In this document: in pieces, positions 56,039 to 64,000 of the stretch
How positions within the stretch are numbered: the stretch's first letter is position 1
Layout: the number at the start of each line of letters is the position of its first letter
NCBI RefSeq assembly: GCF_031143425.1
Contig: NC_090446.1
Location: 1,021,035,066-1,021,099,065 of the forward strand
From: Pleurodeles waltl
Taxonomy: Eukaryota; Chordata; Amphibia; Caudata; Salamandridae
DNA: 64,000 nucleotides
Reading direction: 5' to 3'
Notes under the pieces: generated by a model
Told to the model about the DNA's origin: nothing
Database searches by the model: none
What the model saw: only the letters and a program-made list of their open reading frames with translations
Translations under genes and position numbers: made by a program

Positions 56039-56559
56039 TTTGCAGCTTGAAGAATTTTATGGATTCATAAGCTGTGCATTATTCTGCCATCTAGTGTTTG
56101 GGTGGGTTCGGAAGAAATACTTACTTACCTTTCTGGTACTCTAACCACAGATTCCTCATCTTTCGAATATCCCCAGATACCAGAGTGCATTCAGGAGTTC
56201 AAAACAGCATAGATCTTGCATGCCAGTAAGTGTTTTTATGCAGCTACATGGTGACCTGATTTTGCTGCTTAAGTAACGAACAGTTACTTGTAAGCACCAC
56301 CACTGTGTGTTGTCAGTTTTTTTTGCTTGACTCTGTGCCAGTGGATGCAAAGCTCAAGTAATCAGTGATACCAGTGTGTAAATCCATCAATTGGGACCTT
56401 TTTAGATTGAAAGAGAGACCATTCTACAGAATGTGGTGTGAGGTATAAGCGGTTATATAGTGCATCCACATGAAATAGTGTTATGAAAGGTAAGTAACTT
56501 GTCCCTCTGATGGATACTTCTAACCACAGATTCTTCACCATTAGAAGAGATACTAAAGC

Positions 56560-57480
56560 AGTACCCTCCCAATGTGGAGGGTCTGTGGAATGGCTCATAC
56601 CAATAAGACCTGAAGAATAGAATGGGTGAAATGCCCTTCTGGACAGAGCTGGCTGTCAAGGGTGTAGTGCTTCACGAACATTTGCACCGCTCCCCATGCT
56701 GTAGCCTTAAAGATATCAAAAACAGGCACTAAGCATTTCTACACTGTTGTAGGAGCCTTAGCCCTGCTGGAGTGGACCCTCAGTCCTTCCAGAGGCTGCT
56801 TCTTGGTTAACATATAACATATCTTAATGCATAACACTATCCACCTTGATAAAATCCTTTTCTGCACTGCCTTGCATTTCTTTGACCCAGAAAACCCAAA
56901 TTAAAAAAAAGAAAATCATATGTCATCCACTAAATGCTCTCTGGTGAAGACGATGTAGAAGCTCAAGGCTTTCTTTGGATCCAGCCACTGGAGACTCCTC
57001 TGCACAATGTGAAACGGTATCCCAACAAGAAAGTCCTTAAAACCAGTTTGTCTGGGAAAAAGATGACCACTAATGCAACAAACTGAAGTTATTCCGATGA
57101 GGGACACAGTCAGTTGTCGAGGGCAGCCGTGCATTGTATTGAAGGAAATGCACATGAGGGAAGTGGGGCCAAATTAAGATCCCACTTTGACATCACAAAG
57201 AGTTTGGGGGGAATGTGCTTCAAACGTTTTATACTGCATCCGAACAGACTGGTCTAACAAATGCAAAAAGGCCTAAAAGGCTGACAAGAACCTTTGAGAC
57301 TGCCTGCTAAAAGGCCTTGCTGGGCCAGAGATAAAACAAACATCTGACAGTTTGTCACGTCAGTAATGCGGCTACCACACCAAGCTACAAATCTGTCCTA
57401 ACGCCCATCGTAGACATAGTTAAGGGACGCTTGGCAGCAATGATGACATCCATAACTTCAGGAGGGAGGTCAAATTCAGT
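56560..57480 (-). pseudogene. DIRS tyrosine-recombinase region, copy E
   Basis: Assigned by position and by similarity to 40430-40800. The 57155-56916 frame includes QTGFKDFLVGIPFHIVQRSL and WLDPKKALSFYIVFT, the latter resembling the LD-x-x-R/K-AL-x-x-Y helix before the catalytic part of DIRS recombinases. I could not identify the Arg-His-Arg-Tyr residues in one frame. Confidence 0.45.
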
Positions 57481-57999
57481 CAACTGTCATAACTCAAATC
57501 TTCATGCAAGGAGGTCTTTATTGCGCAGGCCTAGGTGCAGAACCCCGCTGCTGCGGCAGAAAACCCCCCTGAATCAGTAGCTTGACTAGAGGGCAGACGG
57601 TCGAGCCAAAAAATTTCAGATACCATGCTCTGCTGCCCAAATCTGAAGCTAAGATAACTTGAACCTGGTTGTTCCTGATCTTTCTCAGAGCTCAGGGCAG
57701 GAGAGGCACAGACAGAACGGTATAAGGGAATCCAGTGCTCCGTTTCAGCTGGAATGCATTTTCTAGCAAGAGTCATAAGCGAGGGAGAACTTCCTTGGAA
57801 AGTCAGATATGCAAAGTTTTGATACTGCACATCTTCTTCAGTAGCAAAAATATATAACCAGGGTTCTCTTTGTTACTAGAAGACTCACTGTGCCACCTTG
57901 GGATGTACTTGTGATTTGTGATTTGCGAGGTACCTTTAGCTGAGCTTGTTCACTCTGGTGTTCACAACCAGGTCAACAACTTCCAATATTCCATAGACA

Positions 58000-59137
58000 A
58001 AGAGCTTCAAGGCACATGACTCCAGACTCCACACTGCCCTGCTTGTTGCAGTACCATGTCAGAATTGCTGTCCATAAGAATATGAACGAGCCTTCCACAG
58101 GTGGGCTACAGGAAGGATTTCAGCACCAGGCAAGGGGCTTGCAACTCCAACAGGTTGAGGTGAAGCCAGGTCTCTGCCGGAGACCAGAGTCCTCTGATCT
58201 TCACTTCTCTCAGATGATCACCACTGCTCAGCAGCGATATCAGTTACCACCTCCAGCCAGTGGGGCAGTGAGAATGGTCTGCCACCGGTCCAACTGTCAC
58301 TGAATAGCCTCCAATAGAGATCTTTTACAGTCTCCTCCGAAACCTCGGTGGAGTCCCTCAGGTTTTCCTGGTGCTGGGTCCATAGGGACTTCAGGTTCTA
58401 GTGCAGAACCTGCATATGCCATCTTGCATAATCAACAAACAGGATACTGGTGACCAAAAGGCCAAAATGACTCAGAGATACTCTCACTGAGGTCCAAGAC
58501 GAAGTCTGAAACGTCAGGATCATAGCCAGAATATCCTGGACTCTTTGTGACTGAGAGAAGGAAAGGAACTACACCTTCTCTAGAATGGCACCATTGAAAG
58601 GGAACCTCTGAAAAGGAGTCATGTGTGACTTCAGCACACTGATATCCCCAACGATGTTAGGAAGCTTGACCTCATTGGGAGGTGCACTATGACTTACTGT
58701 TGCAAATGCCCCTTCAACAGCCAGTCATCGAAAGAGGAGAAAACTAAAATCTCCCACATTCGAAGGTGTACTGCGATCACCAACATCACTTCTGCAAACA
58801 CAACAGGGGTACCGGTGAGGCCAAGAGGAAGCACAGCAAATTGAAAATGCTCCGGGTCCACGTTGAGCCACAAGTAGCAATTGTGGTATTGCGGAACAGG
58901 CACATGAAAATAGGCATCCTGAAGATCCAAAGCCAGCATCCATTCATCTGGATCCAGGATATACAGAACCTTGGCCAACGTGAGCAATCAGAGGTTGGAG
59001 AGCTTAAATTGCATGAAGGCCTCTGTTCTTCTGAGCAAGGAAATATTGTGATTATTTTGAGGAGCGGAACCATTTCTATGACTCCTTTGCCCAAAAGACC
59101 TTTCACCTCTAGAAGGAGGAGGTGCTCCTCAGAATGA
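58000..59137 (-). pseudogene. DIRS reverse transcriptase/RNase H relic, copy E
   Basis: The 58987-58694 frame is the best preserved RT stretch in the window: MLTLAKVLYILDPDEWMLAL, DLQDAYFHVPVP, EHFQFAVLPLGLTGTPVVFA and the catalytic box FSSFDDWLLKG, with Phe in place of the Tyr of YLDD and both Asp kept. The frame is interrupted on both sides. RNase H-like sequence continues to about 58000. The overall block order matches copies A and B. Confidence 0.8.
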
Positions 59138-59347
59138 CGTTCCCGGTAGGTGGAAAATGCAGCATATCAGAAATAAATGGTAAAGTATAGTTAAATGATC
59201 GGAAGGATCCATTTGTATGATGTATGCTTCTCCACCCATGGAGGAAATGTCTAATTCCACCTCTCACTTGGTGGCTGTGTGCCATTAAGATTTTAGAGGT
59301 TGCTGTTGGAGGGTCAGGGTACTGGTAAGTTTGTTGCTCCTGGTGGC

Positions 59348-61430
59348 CTAAACGTTCTGTTTGATCCCGATCCTAGACAGTGATAGGAATGATGTGCTTG
59401 TTGGGGACGGGTGGAGGTGGGCCTTGGGGGTGGTGGCCTTGGCACGGCCATAATGCCAACCCTCTGGAGTATCCCATAAAGGGACTAACCTGCTGGGGAA
59501 ATTGCCTAGCAGGAATAGAAAGGCCCACGGTAAGTGCAGTGGCCCGGCTCTCTTCAAAGTGTTTCAAGGCCAAATCGGCCTTCTCACCAAAAAGGCAAAC
59601 TCCTTCCAAAGGCATGTCTTCAGAGAAGCTGCTCGATCAAGCAGTCAGTAGTTTCCAGTCTGGACCATATTTCATGTTTGGTCGCATCCTAACCATCCTG
59701 GAATATATGAGCCAGAAAGATCTAAAATTCTTCAGGGACTGCTGGCAAGATCTCACTGACCATGTCCCAGAGGTCAGGTGAGTATTGCCCCAACAGGATG
59801 CTGAAACTAACCAGGGCAAGGCTGGCTGATGAAAACATTAGTGTCCCAAATGCTTTAGTTCTCTACAAATCGCTATATAAGGGGTAAGGGGAGTGTAGGA
59901 GAAAGTTTTAGGGTTAATCCTGCTAGTGGAAGCTTGAACCACCAGACTTTCTGGTGAAGGATGCTGTGTTAAGAAAAGGATGGAAGTCAGACAGTGGTCT
60001 GTAGCATCTAGTTACCTGCTGGTTCACCAAGAACAAGACTTGGCCCAGGTTCCTAGTAATGTGTCTGCCACAGCTGCATTAAATGGCAGTAGAGGTACAG
60101 AGGATGTCTGTCCAGGCTGCACAACGTCCGTGAGAACATCTAATTTGACTTCCATAGAATGAAGTTGTAATTCTACAATCTCAGCTGCACAGCACATCAC
60201 CATAGTGAAGGAAGCACTCTCCTCTATTGATTGTCTAGGGTGAAGAGGTAGGGGGGTAGGTTGGGTTCGGCAGTATCTTGGAAAGTGTTCAACCCAGTGG
60301 CCTCCTGTAAATCCATCTAAAAGCTATCATCATCATAGTGCAGGGGGAACTCATCCTCATCATATCCAAAGTTGTTGGAGTGTTGGGGGGGGGGAGACTC
60401 TATGGCAGCAGCATTGTCCTGTCAGAAATCAAACTGTACGGTGAACAAGTATGTTGTGTGGAATAAGGACTAACCTCAGTCTAGGCAGAGATCAATTTGG
60501 CTCTGTGGATTTGGCAGTATCTTGGAAAGTGTCCAATCCACTGGCATCTTATAAATCCATATAAAAGCTATCATCGTCATATTGCAGGGGTAATTCATCA
60601 ACTTCATATACAAAGGCTGGCTAACTCCGGCCAGAGTCAGAACCAAAAAGATGCTGCAGTGCGGCTCTACAGCAGAGGCATTGCCTTGTCAGCAATCAGA
60701 CTGTACCATGAATAAGTGTGTTCTGTGGGGAAGGGACAGGACTTCAGTCTAGACTGAGATCAATTTTGCTACAAGTTGGACACCCCTATTCTGACCTTTT
60801 CTGGTGCAAGTGATGTCGGAACTGATGCTGGGGCGAAACTGAGACAGTTTCAGGAGTTATAGACAGCACCAAGGGTGAATCTGCAGGCGTTAACTTGACA
60901 AGAGTCTCTGTGGATCCCTGCAGCCTATAAACACACCACAGAGAAACAGAAGGGTGCAGAAGACATACAGCATGCCTCTTTAAAGGCCATAATCTATGGC
61001 GAAGCCAACAATGGTCCAGGAAAGTCTGGGTGCATCAGGATCATCTGTGGAATTGGCTAGTAGGTGCAGGACCAGGATGTAAACCCAGAGGCACCCTGGC
61101 ATTTTGTGACTTTTCAGGCATTGAGTGACAAGACTGGAAAAAATCCCCCTTAGCCTTCTTGTGCTTTCACATCTGAATTTCCGGAGGCCTTATACCACAA
61201 TGAAGACCTGTCATGGGAATGGCCCCGAGAATAGGAGCGAGTCCAAGCCCTTGACTTCTACCCGGAGTGGGACTTGCAGTGTTCAGCATCATATAGCTTT
61301 GCTTCACGTTCCAGGACTGCCTTCGAATTAATGAGGGCATACGCTTGCAGGACTTGGAGTCATGCTCGAACGCAAACACTAGAGTCCTACCTTGTGTGGG
61401 TCTATCACAGTTATCTGCTCGCAACAGTCT
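59348..61430 (-). pseudogene. DIRS gag (ORF1) relic, copy E
   Basis: The 59615-59373 frame (KADLALKHFEESRATALTVG, FPQQVSPFMGYSRG) corresponds to the C-terminal GYGRG region of copy B, and weaker frames above it continue toward the 5' end. A tandem-like similarity is visible between about 60250-60420 and 60500-60720 (shared TTGGCAGTATCTTGGAAAGTGT and AAATCCAT-TAAAAGCTATCATC words), suggesting a local duplication. Not translatable. Confidence 0.55.
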
Positions 61431-61770
61431 CCTGAAGGCTTAAACTATGAGGTTTTAGAAGGGGAAAATGTTTTCCTGCACACTCTCCTTTTTTAGAAAA
61501 TTTGAGGAAAAAGTGTTGCACTGTTTAGAAAAAGTGGGAGCGAGTTCTGGATCCATATACAAAGGTGCTGTAAGCAAGGAACTAAATTCAGCGCACGGAC
61601 GTTATGCTTACATAAGGCTTTGGAGCTGGCCGCCACCTACAAGTGCGTGGGAGCTCTGCTGTTTTAAATCTTTTTGTTCCCCTCATACAGTGTGATGCCT
61701 GGAGATATTCTATAGGTGAAGAATGTATGGTTAGAAGTATTCATCACAATTGTCTCCCTCTAGTCCTTTT

Positions 61771-64000
61771 TTATCGCTTCTGGGCATTGTCATCTATTTG
61801 GTACCATGTCCATCCTCCGGTGATGTCAGACACACACTCCAGAAGCCTCTGTGCAATGTCGCCATCTTCAGATTCTCTTTTCCTTTGGGGACTTTAGGCA
61901 TTCTTTGCCTTTCTCTTTTATTTGCAGCTACTCTCTCCATTCTTTAAGTTCCAAATCATCTAGTTTCTTAGGGAGATGGGAATGTAGCATGTGAATCCAG
62001 AAAGCTTTTCAAGTTGTAAAAGTTCTCCAATAGGTAGTGAAGCTTAAATCTTTTCTGGATTTACAGGCTGTGCATTTTTCCGCTATCTATTGGTTGGTTT
62101 ACGGGTCCAACGTAAAACCAAATCTGTTCAGCTGTGCATCACGACAGGGAATAGCAAAGGAAAACTGTTTTTGGAGTGGAAAACATATTCTGAGGAACTG
62201 TTAAAAAAAATCAACATATCACATGACCAAAACAAGCGACTTCCAAGTAGAATGCTATAAAACAGAGCAGTTTATTGCAATACTGCTATTGATCAGACAC
62301 TAATACTATTCTCCTTGTCTTGGACTTTTAAGAAAAAGCAAAGATCTTGCATAGCGTTTAGCAAAATCACTCTATTACGTTTTGAGCAATAGAGGAACCA
62401 AATCCTGTACAAGAAGAAAAATGCTATCATTCCTGGGATGAGCTGCAGAGCACAACTCGATAAAACGGAGCTGAAGGCTGCGGAATATGGTAGATGCTCT
62501 CCGTTTGTTGAATAAACAACACTGTAATTGTTGAAAAAATGATGTTCAAGTATCGAGTTTCTTTGAATTAAAATGATTCTATAGTCATACAAAAAATACA
62601 TCCAGCTAGCGACGCCTTGTCTTAACACTTGAGTGATGCAGGACATCCTAGCAAACCCTCTATCATTAGCTTCCGCTTTTATCACACTCCTAAAGCTCAT
62701 GCACCTAATAAAGGTGCTCAAAAGACGTTCAAGGTTAATAATGCTATTGAAAGAGGCACTCTTGGCTTCAACGAGATCCCTGGAGCTGTTCCTTCAGAGG
62801 CTATAAATGAGGTATAAACTGTACACCCCTGAAGATGTATCATAAAACTGACAATATACCGTTGGGAACGAATTTATCATCTTTGCACAACCCTCAGCCA
62901 GACTGATTTAAAAATGAAAACAGGCACTCCACACCATTGCATTTGGAACTATACCCTCTATGTCCTCTCAATTCGAAAATAACATTATTTACAAAAGCGG
63001 CTCTCAAATCCTCTTTTATTTTGTCCCGTAGGTGAACTGAAATCAAGCTCACGCCGCTCCCGCCCCAGCCCCAATGCATTCCTTAAACAAAAATAATAGA
63101 GCAGACATTAAAATCAAATGAATCCTCAACGATTGAATATTTTTGTTTTTCACGCTATATATGTTTGAAAGGGCCGCGAGAAAACCAGTGAAAGAACACT
63201 GCCTGTGACTCATTCTTCGGCAACAACCACACTGCCTGGACGTGTGGGAGGAACTGGGGATGACGGGCCAAAGCCTTGTGTCCGTCGGTCACTATGCTCC
63301 ACCCTTATAAAGCTATCATCCATCCTGGAATCTCTAGCTGTGCTCGAAGACCGGTTCTCACTGCACTCTCTCTCACAATTACACCAGCCAACGTTTTCAC
63401 ATAAATATTAAAAATAAAGGAACAACGTACACACCCAACCTCACCTCAAAGCTACTACTGCATAGACGACTGCGACACAAGCATTCTCTTTGAAGGGTGA
63501 GGGGAGATCTGGGGACAGCGTCATGTGATTTTGAAGCGGAAGACGAGGCTTTCACTCCACCAGCCCTCCCCGCAGACACACATACCCCGTCCCCCCTCAA
63601 ATGGCCTACGTGATCTGATGCAACAAATGGATTTACAGGTACTAACAGCGCAGGCTATGTACTTGCGAATTAAATGTCACTGAGATCCACCTGCGCCCTA
63701 GTCCGTAGTAGAAATTACTTAATATTTACTAGTCGCATAAAGCCATTGTGTCAGACTCACAAGCAATCATGTGTAAATGAAAGGGCTGTGCTTATAAGAC
63801 AATGACCACAAGTAAAAAATAAATACGAATGAGGGATCCAGGGCACACATCTTCGGCAACAGGCACTTGAAGTTACTGTTAACAAAAATACGTACTGCAT
63901 GTATGTTTGTGGTGTTTCTGGTATTTTTGCAGCTGGAGCACAAAGAGCCCACAGTGAAAGATAAGAACACAACAAAGTAAGTCACATTATGAGAGTTGGC
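61771..64000. other. Unassigned sequence at right edge
   Basis: 2.2 kb. The longest frame (62721-62293, 142 codons, minus) has a hydrophobic stretch (LIPGMIAFFFLYRIWFLY) but no motif, relative or promoter that I recognise. The stretch 62041-62105 resembles 56039-56105 on the other side of DIRS copy E. No repeat end was fixed. Confidence 0.35.

Larger units (their letters stand above)
56120..61770 (-). mobile_element. DIRS-type retrotransposon relic E, nearly full length
   Basis: Left ends of DIRS type occur twice, at about 56130-56175 (ACTCTAACCACAGATTCCTC, then CGAATATCCCCAGATA) and 56505-56555 (GATACTTCTAACCACAGATT). The right end is at about 61695-61745 (GATATTCTATAGGTGAAGAA, TGGTTAGAAGTATTCATCA). 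Between them, on the minus strand, lie gag (about 61400-59370), RT (59106-58694), RNase H (about 58300-58000) and a region at 56560-57480 where the tyrosine recombinase is expected. The span of 5.6 kb is close to that of complete DIRS elements. Confidence 0.75.

Noticed and set aside
62293..62721. 142-codon minus-strand frame with a hydrophobic stretch
   Set aside because: No relative, motif, splice context or codon signature supports it; left as unassigned sequence.
1..64000. CRISPR arrays, bacterial operons, tRNA or rRNA genes
   Set aside because: No regularly spaced repeats, cloverleaf or rRNA sequence was seen; introns with GT-AG ends and retroelements show eukaryotic DNA.

Overview
This window looks like intergenic or intronic DNA from a very large, transposon-rich vertebrate genome. 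A salamander, and within salamanders a newt such as Pleurodeles, fits best. That is inference from the mix of elements: abundant DIRS-type tyrosine-recombinase retrotransposons, Ty3/gypsy elements with kilobase-long LTRs, and PIF/Harbinger DNA transposons. No host gene, tRNA, rRNA or CRISPR array was recognised. Almost everything that can be explained is a transposable element or a relic of one, often nested.

Layout. 1-5244: a PIF/Harbinger transposon cut by the left edge of the window. It carries a HARBI1-type transposase relic (+), a convergent Myb/SANT-like gene (-), and a second, divergent Myb/SANT-like gene (-) that shares an upstream region with the transposase. 5245-9904: mostly unassigned sequence, interrupted by a 2.1 kb solo LTR (6877-8986). 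9964-18106: a structurally complete LTR retrotransposon (2.67 kb LTRs, perfect 5 bp target duplication). It encodes a gag with SAP-like, SCAN-like and zinc-knuckle regions, a split protease and a two-helix membrane protein, but no reverse transcriptase. It sits inside an older, inverted Ty3/gypsy relic (18112-19316, with about 50 bases on its other side). 20160-24005: first DIRS relic, with a 148 bp hAT MITE in its gag. 24006-26390: unassigned. 26391-28664: LTR-like sequence carrying a 1.2 kb Harbinger MITE. 28665-30120: the left end of a second Harbinger copy, containing the same Myb/SANT-like gene.

31125-33000: an LTR-like segment, then a repeat with a hammerhead ribozyme motif between the arms of a long inverted repeat (Penelope-like element inferred). 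34139-45910: a DIRS cluster of two internally rearranged copies, a nested LINE, an 807 bp tandem duplication and a 5' fragment. 45911-56038: unassigned sequence with two TIR elements (47408-48003 and 52942-53637), a second LINE relic (48770-49620) and a GC-rich hairpin repeat (about 54600-55040). 56120-61770: a nearly full-length but decayed DIRS copy. 61771-64000: unassigned.

How the genes relate. The proteins are parts of separate mobile elements. In Harbinger the transposase and a Myb-like partner act together. The gag-only LTR element would need reverse transcriptase and integrase from elsewhere. The recognised pol genes and the transposase in the window carry breaks or altered catalytic motifs. 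The most intact frames are the Harbinger Myb-like exons and the gag and ORF2 of the LTR element.
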